64,000 nt of DNA, from the NCBI RefSeq assembly GCF_007559005.1, contig NZ_CP041763.1:2760463-2824462 (forward strand), written 5' to 3'. The notes beneath the pieces are model-generated. The model worked only from the letters and a program-made list of their open reading frames with translations, was not told where the DNA came from and searched no databases. The position numbers were made by a program, and so were the translations under genes. Source of the stretch: Gordonia zhaorongruii (GTDB taxonomy: Bacteria > Actinomycetota > Actinomycetes > Mycobacteriales > Mycobacteriaceae). This document shows positions 34,718 through 45,300 of this stretch, in pieces; the stretch's first letter is position 1, and each line of letters starts with the position of its first letter.

Positions 34718-37700
34718 ATGGCCACCGACACCGCCATCGTCAACGTCGACGAGTGGATCGGCGAGTACTACCTGACCACCGATGAGACCAAGGAGTCCTT
34801 CCGGGCCCAGGTCGCTGCGCTGGTCAAGGAATGGAAGAACGCGCCGGAGGGTGCGGTGTCGCCGCTGAGCCGCTTCACCGCTGCCCGTCAGGCTCTCGTG
34901 ACGTCCCTTTCGCAATACGACGCGGAAGGTGCGGCCGCCGATGCCGACGCGGAGTCCGCCGCCGCGCGTCGCCTCGTGCGCGAGGCGCTGGGTTACGGAG
35001 AGCCGGTGGACTTCGTCTGGTCGCGCGGCGACGCCTCCTGGGAGGCGCCGGTCTGGTCGAGTGCCGGCGGCATGCTCTACCTGGAAGCCGATCCCGTCGA
35101 CACAGTGGAGGATCTGCGGTCCGCTGGTCCGTGGGGCGAGGTCCGCACCGACGGCAAGCCGGTGGACGCTGTGCTCGGATCACTGATCGGCGAGCTGTTC
35201 CTCTCGGACACCCCACCCGCTTACATCACTGCCACCGCCGGGCGGTGGTTTCTTCTCGCCGAGCGCGAGTCCTGGCCGCTCGGCCGTTACCTCGCCGTGG
35301 ATCTCCTTCTCGCGCTCGAACGCAACGACACGCGAGCGGGCGGCGAAGTGCAGCGAGTGGTGGCTGCCGCATCCCGGGAGTCCGTCGAGCAGCGCCCTGA
35401 CGGGACCACCTGGTGGACACAGGTTCTCCAGGACTCCCGTGAGCACGCCGTCCGGGTGTCCGGTGCGCTCCGCGAGGCGATCCGTGAGTCCATCGAGATC
35501 ATCGCCAACGACGTGCTCGCCCGGCGCATCGCGCAGGGCATGAGCAATGACGACATCGATGGCCAGGTCCTGGCCCGCGAGGCGTTGCGCTACCTCTACC
35601 GGGTCCTCTTCCTGCTCTTCGCCGAGGCCTCGCCGGAGCTGCACATCCTCCCGGTGGGGGCTACGGAGTACGACGACGGCTACGGACTCTCCCGGCTCCG
35701 CGATCACGTTCTGAACCCGCCCGCCACTCCAGCTGAGGAGAACGGCACCTACCTGTATGCGTCGCTCGCCCTGCTCTTCCGCAAGGTGGACGAGGGACAT
35801 CACCCTGCAGACGACCCCGCCTCCGCGCCGGGTCTTGAGTTCAACGAGCTCTCCGCCGACCTGTTCTCGCACAACGCCACCCGCCACATCGACGAGGTTG
35901 GGCTCTCGAATCGGGCGATGCACGGGGTTCTCGAGAACCTGCTCATGACGCGGGAGCAGTCCGGCCGCGAGCGCGGGTTCATCTCGTACGCGACGCTCGG
36001 AGTCACCGAACTCGGCCAGGTGTACGAGGGCCTCATGTCGTATTCGGGCTTCATCGCCGATGAGGATCTCTGGGAGGTCGCCAAGGGCGGCGATGCGTCG
36101 AAGGGCTCGTGGGTCGTCGGACGCGACGACATGTTGGATTTCGCCAGCAACCTGGTGCGTCGCTTCAACCCGCGCACCGGCGAGAACGACCCGGTATGTC
36201 ATTCGCGCGGCGCCTTCGTCTTCCGCCAGTCCTCCCGGGACCGGGAGCGCTCGGCGTCGTTCTACACCCCGCAGGTGATCTCCACGTTCGTCGTGGAGCA
36301 GGCACTTGCCGAGCTCGACGAGTCGGGGGCCATCAGCCAGGCCGAGGACATCCTCGATCTCACCATCTGCGAGCCCGCGATGGGTTCGGGCGCGTTCGCT
36401 GTGGAGGCCGTCCGGCAACTCGCCGAGCTGTATCTGGAGCGCCGTCAGCGCGAGCTCGGCGACGAGATCACGCCAGACGAGCGCACCGCCGAACTGCAGA
36501 AGGTCAAGGCCTATCTCGCGCTTCATCAGGTGTACGGGGTGGACCTCAACGCCACCGCGGTGGAGCTCGCCGAGATCGCGTTGTGGCTCGACACAATGAC
36601 ACCGGGCCTCAAGGCTCCGTGGTTCGGGCTTCACCTCAAGCGGGGCAACTCACTCCTCGGCTGCCGCCGCGCCACCTACTCCAGCGCTCAGGTGGCCAAG
36701 AAGGAGTGGCTCGTCGCCGAACCGATGGACGCGCCGCTCACCGGTCTCGCCGAATCCAACGACACCGATAAGGCCGACCCGCTGGTATTCGGACGCATCC
36801 ACCACTTCCTCCTCCCCGCGGCCGGCTGGGGGTCGGCGTCGGATGCGAAGGAGCTCAAGCCCTATGCGGGCGACGAGCAGAAGGCGCTCAAGGAGTGGCG
36901 CAAGAAGATCACTCTGAAACCGAGCAAGGAGCAGATCAAGCGCCTCGAAGCGCTCAGCCGCCGAGTGGAGCGCCTCTGGCAGATCTCGCTGGTGAAGCTG
37001 CAGATCGCCGAGGACCAGGTGCGCAGGCAGATCGACGTCTACGGGGCCGAGGACCGATCACCGCGGAACCCGGTTTCCCGCGACCGAGTCGAAGCCTCGC
37101 TCGGCGACCCGAACGGCGCACTGCAGCGTCTCCGTCGCGCGATGGACGCCTGGTGCGCCATGTGGTTCTGGCCGCTCGACGGTTCGGATGTGCCGATTGC
37201 CCCCGAACTCGTCCGGCCGCCCAGCATCGACGACTGGATCGACGGGATGGAGGCCCTCCTCGGTCGCGCGTACGAGGACGAGCAGCGACGTGGAACGCGG
37301 CGGTCGGGAGAGGGGCAGATCCGTTTCGGCGGCGACATGTCGTGGGAGCAGATCGAGAACGCCGAGGAGTTCGACCGGATCCTCAGCCAGCCGATGACCG
37401 CCGGCCATCTGGTCCACCACCATCCGTGGTTCGCGGTGTGCGATCACATCGCCGAGCGGCAGGGCTTCTTTCACTGGGAGCTCGACTTCGCTCCGGTTTT
37501 CGCGCGCGGCGGCTTCTCGCTGCAGGTCGGTAACCCGCCGTGGGTCCGGCCGCGGACAGACGAGGATGCCCTGTGGGGCGAGTCAGATCCTTGGTGGATC
37601 CTCGCGCATAAGCCCACGCAGCCTCAGAAGAGCGCCCGCCGCGAACTGACCGCAGAGCGGCAGGGCGCCGTGAAGACAGTCGTCAACGGACTCCAGGAGA

Positions 37701-39322
37701 CCGTCGTGACATCGAAGTTCCTGAACGACCAAGCGCAGTACCCGCTGCTGGCAGGTCAGCAGCCGGACCTCTATCGGGCGTTCATGCAGCGGTCGTGGCG
37801 CTCTGCCGCGGCCGACGGAATCGTCACCTTGATTCACCCTGAGTCGCACTTCACGGAGAAGGCGGCCGCTCCCCTGCGGCGATCCGCATACATGCGACTT
37901 CGGCGGCACTTCCAGTTCGTCAACGAGCTATCACTCTTTGACGTCCACGACCTGGTGCGATACGGAATTCATGTCTACGGGTCGCCGAACGCCGATCCGA
38001 ACTTCCAGAATCTCACTGGCTTGTACCAGCCCAAGACTGCCTCCGACTCGTTCTCTCATGACGGACAAGGTTCCCTCCCCGGTTTCAAGGATGACAACAA
38101 CAACTGGGACCTCCGCCCCCACCGCGACCGTATCCTCACCGTCGATCGGTCCACCCTCGAACTATGGGCGTCGATCCTCGAGGAACCTGACGTTCCGTGG
38201 CTCGATGCACGCATGGTGTATTCGGTAACTCGCGAAGCCGAGGGCGTCCTGCGGAAGCTCGCCGCAGCACCTCGTGTCAAGGAGCTCGGACTCCACTACT
38301 CCCGCGGATGGGACGAGACCATCGACAAGAAGAAGGGGTACTTCGACACGAAGTGGGCAGTACCCGAATCGTGGGACGACGTCATTTTGCAGGGACCGCA
38401 CTTCGGTGTGGCGAACCCGTTCGCAAAGCAGCCCAACCCGACACTCAAGCACAACCAGGACTGGACCGAGATCGATCTCGAGGCCATCGACGAGGACTTC
38501 ATTCCGGCGACGGCTTACCAGCCGAACCGAGAAGGGACAGATTACGACGCTGACTATTCACATTATTCTGATAATTCAGGGATTGAATATCGCGCAAATA
38601 AGTTCCCCAGGCTGGTGTGGAGAATGATGGCAGCAACAACGGGGTTTCGGACGCTTTACCCGTCCCTAATCCCTTCCGGGGCAGCACACGTCCACGGAGT
38701 TCAGAGTGCTGTACTTGATAATCCGTACGACCAGATCGCCACCGCCGGATCATTTTCATCGATTATTCTAGACTTTCAAATACGATCGACAGGAACGAGC
38801 AACATCTTCGGATCGTCGATAGATCGTCTACCGAATGTCTCTTGCGGAATAATTGGCAATCAAATTGGGACTCGATATCTCGCCCTCAATTGCCTTCATC
38901 GAGATTTTGTCCCCTTGATTATGGATTCGATCCCTGAGGGAACCAGCAAGGTGATTCCACTGCGGAGGGCTGAATCTCGCCGGCACGCACAAATCGAGAT
39001 CGACGCTCTCGTCGCCCTCGGCCTAGGCGTCACCGCCGATGAACTCTGCATGATCTACCGCACCCAGTTCCCGGTGATGCGGCGATACGACATGGAGGAT
39101 CTTTTCGACGCCAACGGCCGGATCGTGCCGAAGGACGTGGCCAAGTTGGAGAAGAAGCTCAAGCCCGGGACCGAGCTCAGCGAGGCTGATCGCACCTGGA
39201 CCCACCCGCAGTCGGGCGTCGAGTACGTCTTCGAGTACCCGTTCCGCGCACTCGACCGCGAAGTCGACATGCGCGCCGCATACGCCAAGTTTCAGACAGC
39301 ACTGGAGAACGGTGAGCTATGA
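34718..39322 (+). CDS. Large class I adenine-N6 DNA methyltransferase (Eco57I/DrmMI-like)
   Basis: 1534 residues from ATG 34718, preceded by AAGGAG. Methyltransferase motif X (ERSASFYTPQVIS, about 510-522), SAM-binding motif I (ICEPAMGSGAF, 550-560), motif II (VYGVDLNATAVELAEIALW, about 606-624) and catalytic motif IV NPPW (939-942) give an N6-adenine enzyme. The 500-residue N-terminus and C-terminal target-recognition region resemble DrmMI/PglX-type proteins. A large insert separates motifs II and IV. Codons of the C-terminal part (38530-38960) are much less GC-rich than the rest. It should methylate host DNA at a specific site to mark self. Overlaps the next gene by four bases (ATGA). Confidence 0.88.
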   Translation: MATDTAIVNVDEWIGEYYLTTDETKESFRAQVAALVKEWKNAPEGAVSPLSRFTAARQALVTSLSQYDAEGAAADADAESAAARRLVREALGYGEPVDFVWSRGDASWEAPVWSSAGGMLYLEADPVDTVEDLRSAGPWGEVRTDGKPVDAVLGSLIGELFLSDTPPAYITATAGRWFLLAERESWPLGRYLAVDLLLALERNDTRAGGEVQRVVAAASRESVEQRPDGTTWWTQVLQDSREHAVRVSGALREAIRESIEIIANDVLARRIAQGMSNDDIDGQVLAREALRYLYRVLFLLFAEASPELHILPVGATEYDDGYGLSRLRDHVLNPPATPAEENGTYLYASLALLFRKVDEGHHPADDPASAPGLEFNELSADLFSHNATRHIDEVGLSNRAMHGVLENLLMTREQSGRERGFISYATLGVTELGQVYEGLMSYSGFIADEDLWEVAKGGDASKGSWVVGRDDMLDFASNLVRRFNPRTGENDPVCHSRGAFVFRQSSRDRERSASFYTPQVISTFVVEQALAELDESGAISQAEDILDLTICEPAMGSGAFAVEAVRQLAELYLERRQRELGDEITPDERTAELQKVKAYLALHQVYGVDLNATAVELAEIALWLDTMTPGLKAPWFGLHLKRGNSLLGCRRATYSSAQVAKKEWLVAEPMDAPLTGLAESNDTDKADPLVFGRIHHFLLPAAGWGSASDAKELKPYAGDEQKALKEWRKKITLKPSKEQIKRLEALSRRVERLWQISLVKLQIAEDQVRRQIDVYGAEDRSPRNPVSRDRVEASLGDPNGALQRLRRAMDAWCAMWFWPLDGSDVPIAPELVRPPSIDDWIDGMEALLGRAYEDEQRRGTRRSGEGQIRFGGDMSWEQIENAEEFDRILSQPMTAGHLVHHHPWFAVCDHIAERQGFFHWELDFAPVFARGGFSLQVGNPPWVRPRTDEDALWGESDPWWILAHKPTQPQKSARRELTAERQGAVKTVVNGLQETVVTSKFLNDQAQYPLLAGQQPDLYRAFMQRSWRSAAADGIVTLIHPESHFTEKAAAPLRRSAYMRLRRHFQFVNELSLFDVHDLVRYGIHVYGSPNADPNFQNLTGLYQPKTASDSFSHDGQGSLPGFKDDNNNWDLRPHRDRILTVDRSTLELWASILEEPDVPWLDARMVYSVTREAEGVLRKLAAAPRVKELGLHYSRGWDETIDKKKGYFDTKWAVPESWDDVILQGPHFGVANPFAKQPNPTLKHNQDWTEIDLEAIDEDFIPATAYQPNREGTDYDADYSHYSDNSGIEYRANKFPRLVWRMMAATTGFRTLYPSLIPSGAAHVHGVQSAVLDNPYDQIATAGSFSSIILDFQIRSTGTSNIFGSSIDRLPNVSCGIIGNQIGTRYLALNCLHRDFVPLIMDSIPEGTSKVIPLRRAESRRHAQIEIDALVALGLGVTADELCMIYRTQFPVMRRYDMEDLFDANGRIVPKDVAKLEKKLKPGTELSEADRTWTHPQSGVEYVFEYPFRALDREVDMRAAYAKFQTALENGEL
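38530..38960 (+). other. Low-GC block in the methyltransferase recognition region
   Basis: Counting G+C by hand in lines 38521-38640 and 38701-38940 gives 166 of 360 bases (46%), against clearly above 60% in the flanking parts. The frame stays open and the block encodes roughly residues 1271-1415, where the target-recognition domain of such enzymes lies. Confidence 0.75.
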
Positions 39323-42300
39323 GTGCACTCCTCCCAGTCCAGTCCGCATCGCAACTCCGCGACGGGATCAGCGAGTACCTGTCGACGACCTTCGCACTAG
39401 CCGACCGCCGCACACAGGCAGCGCTGGAGAAGTTCGTCTCGGATGGAGAGTCGAGCATGTTCCGCGGCCCCTATGTGCGCACGCGGATGCCGTTCGCGCC
39501 GGCCGGTATCGATCCGCTTGACGTGCTCAATTGGGCGCCAGCGGGTTTCACTCCCTACGGTCACCAGGCGGCAGCGTTCGAGCGTCTGAGCACCAAGCCC
39601 ACGACCGACGGCGCCAATACCGCTGAGCCGACGCTCGTCGTCACCGGCACCGGCTCGGGCAAGACCGAAGCCTTCCTCCTGCCGATTCTCGATCACGCGA
39701 AACGTGAACGTGCCAAGGGGCATCGGGGAACCAAGGCACTGCTGCTCTACCCTATGAACGCTCTCGCCACGGACCAGGCCGAACGCCTCGCGCGAATGAT
39801 CAGCGGCGACCCCGCACTGGCCGCGGTGACCGCGGGGATCTACACCGGTGACTACAGCGACGGTGGCCGGGCCACGGTGAGCGCCGATGGGATCATCACC
39901 GACCGGCGCACCATGCAGGACGATCCCCCCGACCTGCTGATCACCAACTACAAGATGCTCGACCAGCTCCTGCTACGCGAGAAGGACGCCGACATCTGGA
40001 AGCTGTCTGCCGACTCGCTGCAGTACGTGGTCCTCGACGAGTTCCACACGTACGACGGCGCGCAGGGCACTGACGTCGCGCTCCTGCTGCGGCGTCTCGG
40101 GATGACTCTCGCGCGGCATCGCGGCGACTCGGGTTCCGATACAGCCACGGCCTACCCACTCGGAGACATCACTCCGGTCGCCACCTCGGCGACCCTCGGC
40201 GACGACGGCGACACCAGCGCCGTGCGGGAGTTTGCCGAGACCGTCTTCGGGCGGCCGTTCGGACCAGATTCGGTGATCACCGAGTCACGCGAGACCGTCG
40301 AGCGATGGGCCGGGCCGGCACGCCGGTGGATCAGCGACTTCGCCGGCATCCGCAATATCCGCTTGGCGGTCGAGCGTGCCCGCGAGGACGCCGGCGAGCA
40401 CGCAGATCCGGCCGAGGCTATCTACCGGGTGGTGTGCGACCAGGTTCTCGGACTCGGCAACGGATCGCACGACGTGCGTCGCGCAGCCGATGCGGCGAGA
40501 GAGAACGAACTCGTCCAGGAGATCTACTCGTGCACTGCGCAAGCGCTGAGTCTGCACGATCTGGCCGAGCGGGTTCTTCCCGTCGAGTTCGCGTCCGATG
40601 CATCCGAGACCGAGGCCTTCGTCGGGTCGGTACTTGGAGCTCTGGGGCACATCCGCGCCGCCATCACCGCCGACGATCCATGGGCCGGCCGTCAGATCCC
40701 GAGCATCGAGGCGCACCTGTGGGTTCGCGAGCTCTCGCGTATCGACAGGTCGGTCACGACGGGTGGAATCGAGTTCCGGTGGCACGACGACGGCCCGGCC
40801 GGGCTCGGAGTGTCCGATGAAGCCGAACACCCGGACTTCGCGGCGCAGCATCTCCCCGCGATCTTCTGCCGAAACTGCGGGCGAGCCGGGTGGATGACAG
40901 CCTACGAGCCGGGGACCACCCGGCCGGAGTTCGCACCGGCCAAGATCCGTCAGCTGTCGATCAACGACAAGTCGGCCGTGCGCGCACTGATCTCCGCCGA
41001 TCAGGAAGTGCAGTCGGCACGCGAGAACGAGATCCCGCTCTCGGAGACGCGCTCGGCGGACTCATCGTCGACCGCACTGAGGTGGCTCGATTCCATGGCC
41101 GAGAGCTTCTCCGAAGCAGACGCCGTCGACCTCCTGGACGTGCCCGAGGGAACGGTCCCCGTGCTCATGCACTCGGGACTGGACGCGAAGAAGAACGCCG
41201 AGAACCAGAGCTGCCCGGCATGCGATTCGCGGGATTCCATCCGGTACATCGGCTCGGCGGTCGCCACCCTGCTGTCGGTGGCGCTGTCGAACATGTTCGG
41301 CACCACCGGTCTCGACGCCGACGACAAGAAGGCTCTGGTATTCGCCGACTCGGTGCAGGACGCGTCGCACCGCGCCGGGTTCGTCCAGGCACGCTCGCAT
41401 TCGTTCTCCCTGCGCACCGCGGTGACCTCGGTGCTCGGCGACGACGAGCTGGCGCTCGACGACCTCGCCGACGGCCTGCGGTCTGCGGCGTTCTCGCCCG
41501 TGGAGCGTTACCACCTGCTCCACCCCTCGATCGCCGATCGCGATACCTTCCGCCCATTCTGGGACCCCAAGGCCACGACCAAGGCGCGCAACGCCGCGGT
41601 ACGCCGGGTGGACGACCGTCTCCGCTTCGACATGTGCCTCGAATTCGGTCTGCGATCGGCTCTCGGCCGGACTCTCGCGCTCACCGGAACGGCCGTTGCA
41701 TCGGTTTCCGTCGGCGACGCCGATCTCGCCCAGATCGCGCGCGACGCCTGGGAATCGACGTCGGTGGAAGGTGCCCTGTCCGAATCGGATGCCGACGCCA
41801 ACACCCTCGCAGCATGGGCCCGCGTTGTCCTCGAGCGCATCCGCCAGCGCGGCGGAATCTTGCATCCGTGGCTCACCTCGTACGTCGAGGACGACGGGAA
41901 CACTTACCACCTCTGGAACAGCCGCGTGAAGTCGAAGGGGATTCCCGGGTTCCCCATCGGCGGCGCCCCGGCGTTCCCGCGGGTCGGTCCGGCGCTGCCC
42001 GATACCAGGTTCATCCGCGGAACCGATGCGGTCGCGAGCCGTCGGTCCTGGTATGCACGGTGGACCTCGCAGCACCTTCTGGTCACCACTGACTCGGCGC
42101 AGCGCCTGGTCAAGGCACTACTCGAACGGCTCGCCTCAGCCGATGTGCTCATCGCCGTGCCGACCAGGAGCGGAGGCGTCTCCTACGGGTTGGACATCGG
42201 GCAGGTCATCGCGCTCGCCGAGACCGATCCCGGCGAACTGCGATGCGCGACGTGCCACAGCGCCACCCCGGTCCCGCGTACCGTCCGTGAATCTCTGCTC

Positions 42301-45300
42301 GGGGTGCCGTGCCTCAACGTCGACTGCGGTGGACGGCTCGAACCGAAGCCTATAGCGGACAACTACTACCGGAGCCTGTACCAAGCCTCCGACTCACGCG
42401 CGGTGGTCTCCCGCGAGCACACGAGTCTCCTCGACACCAAGGTCCGGGCCGAACTAGAGCGGCAGTTCAAGACGAGTTCGGACCAGCCGGGGGCTCCCAA
42501 CGTGCTCGTCGCGACACCGACCCTCGAGATGGGCATCGACATCGGCGATCTGTCGTCGGTGATGCTCTCGTCGCTGCCGCGCACCGTGGCGAGCTACGTC
42601 CAGCGCGTCGGCCGCGCCGGGCGTCTCACGGGGAACTCGCTCGTCGTCGCGCTCCTGCAGGGCCGTGGACAGACCCTGCCGACGGTCCAGGACCCGCTGT
42701 CGATGATCAACGGATCGGTGCGCCCACCGGCGGCATTCCTGTCGGCCGCCGAGATCCTCCGGCGTCAGTTCATCGCACACACCGTCGGCAGCGCGATGCT
42801 CGACGGCACGCTGCCCGAGGTGCGCACCGCCCGCGATGTGTTCGCCTCGCACCAAAACTCGCTGATCAATGTGCTCCGCACCGAAGCGCAGACTCATAAC
42901 GCGCACTGGCTCGACGAGTTCCTCACGACGCTCGATGGACAGGTCAGCCCGCACGCCGCTGCCGACCTGCGCGAATGGGCACTCGGCACGAGCACCGAGC
43001 AGACCTTCGACTCAGCACTCGCGCTCGCCTCCGACCGGTGGCGAGCCGAGCGTGAGCAGATCATCCACCGCCTCGATGCCCTCGACGCGGTACTGCCCGC
43101 CCTCAAGGAGCGCGTGGACAGCGCAGCAGCGACGGAACAGGACACCGAGAGCTACCGGTCGGCGGTATCGGCGCGCAAGACGCTCGCCATCCGGAGCGCG
43201 GAGCTGGCGAACGATCCGTGGATCTCGGCCCTCGAACGCTACGGCCTTCTACCCAGCTACCGGCTCCTCGACGACAACGTGGCGCTCGAGGCCTCGATTC
43301 AGGCTCAGGATCCGGACAAGAACTTCGAGTGGGACACCACCAAGAAGACCATCGAGCGTGGACTGTCGTCGGCATTGACCGAGTTCGCGCCGGGCAACTC
43401 GTTCTATGTGGACCGGATGCGCATCAAGATCGACTCCGTCGACCTGGGGGCCGGCGGCGAGGGCATCGAGCAGTGGCGCGTGTGCGCGGCATGCAGCCAC
43501 GCAGAGACCGTCGTCTCGGACGGTTCGACGTCCGCTGCCGCCTGCCCGTCGTGCAAGGACGCCTCCTTCGCTGACATGAGCCAGCTGATCGACGTGGTGC
43601 CACTCCGCAAAGTCTCCGCCGACGTCAAGCGCGACGTGGACACCATCGACGAGCGCGACGACCAGCGGCACTCGCGCCGCTACTCCATCGCGCACACGAT
43701 GTCGTACCAGGACCAGGACGTCGCCGCGAGGTGGTATGTACGCGAGTCCGGATTCGGTGCTCTCTACCTGCGCCGGACTGAGATCCGCTGGATCAACCTG
43801 GGGTACGGCCAGGGTTCGTCGGCCACCATCGGCGGTGAGAAGTTCACGGCTCCCCTCTTCCGGCTCTGCGAGTACTGCGGTCACCGCGACATCGGCGGCG
43901 TTGGCACCAACACGCGCGGCGACCATCGCCCGTGGTGCCCGCACGCAGCGGGCGACTCCGAGCACAACCGAGCGCTCGCGCTCGGTCGCACCCTGCGGAC
44001 CGAGGGCGTGGTCCTGAACCTGCCATCGGGGATCTCCGGATTCGATTCGATGACGGTTCCCAGCCTCAGCGCGGCCCTTAAGCTCGGCTTCCGGGCGGTT
44101 CTCGGCGGCGACCCCGATCACCTCGACGTGGCGACCGTCAACGTCGCGCAGCCGAGTGGCGTGGCACCGGCCCTGCTCCTGCACGACACGATCCCCGGCG
44201 GCACCGGTTACCTCGCGGATTTCGCGACACCCGAGCGTGTCTGGGCGCTCCTGCACGCTGCCTGGGAGGCCGTGCGCGCTTGCCCGTGCGCGGGTGAGGA
44301 CCGGCTGGCGTGCCCCCGCTGCCTCCTCCCACACACATCGCCCGGCATGTTCGACAGCACATCCCGAGAGGTCGCCGAAGGCGTGCTTTACCGCCTTCTC
44401 GGTGGTACCGGGTCCGACGACGCCGACTCCCCTGCCTTCTCCGCATGGTCGATCACGAGTGCCCCTCCCGTCGACGTGGAATCGAATCTGGAAGCGCTCT
44501 TTCGCACCCGGTTCAGCAATCTGCTCACGTCTGCGGGAGCCACGGTCACCACGGTGCCGAACGGCCTCTACTCCAAGCTGCGCATCTATCTCCCCCAGAC
44601 CGACGTGCAGTGGGATCTCGAAGCTCAGGTGGACATCAACGACGGCGCCGTCAAAACACGGCCCGACTTCGTTCTCCGCCGGACCGACGGCGGACCGCGC
44701 AAGTTCGCGATCTACACCGACGGCTTCGCCTACCACGCGACTCCCGAACACAACCGGGTAGCGGACGACGCACTCAAACGATCGGGGCTCCGCGATCACG
44801 GCTGGATTCCATGGGCCATCACCTATGCCGATGTCACGAGCACGAACGGCGCCGCTGACGCTCCAGAGAAGGCCTCGTGGTTCACGAAGCGGGCCGCGCT
44901 CGCGATCGCGAAGCACGAGGGCGTTGCGTTCGACCTCGTCGAAGCCGCAGCAGGCAACCACGTGAATCTCCTCGTCCAGTTGATCCAGCAGGAACCCAAG
45001 ACGCTGAATCTCGCTGCCAGTGCCGCACGGCGGGTGGGTAACGCGGTGACGACCTTGCTGTACGCCACCGGACTCGACACCGACGGGAAGCGGACGCTCG
45101 ATCACGGCTGGGCCCGGTTCCACGTAGCGGGCGATTTCCGGAAGGCGGGCACACTGACCGCCGCCCTGCGCATCGACTCATCCGCCACCGCAGTGGAATC
45201 GAGCAGCTACCGTACCGACTGGGCGTGGTGGCTCGGCATCTCGAACGTTCTCTCGCTCCGCGAGGAGCCCGCGCTGACCGCCATCGAGGCGGTCGACGGG

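Noticed and set aside
43249-45123. 624-codon minus-strand frame inside the giant helicase gene
   Set aside because: A shadow of the real frame, which carries helicase, zinc-ribbon and DUF1998 motifs throughout.
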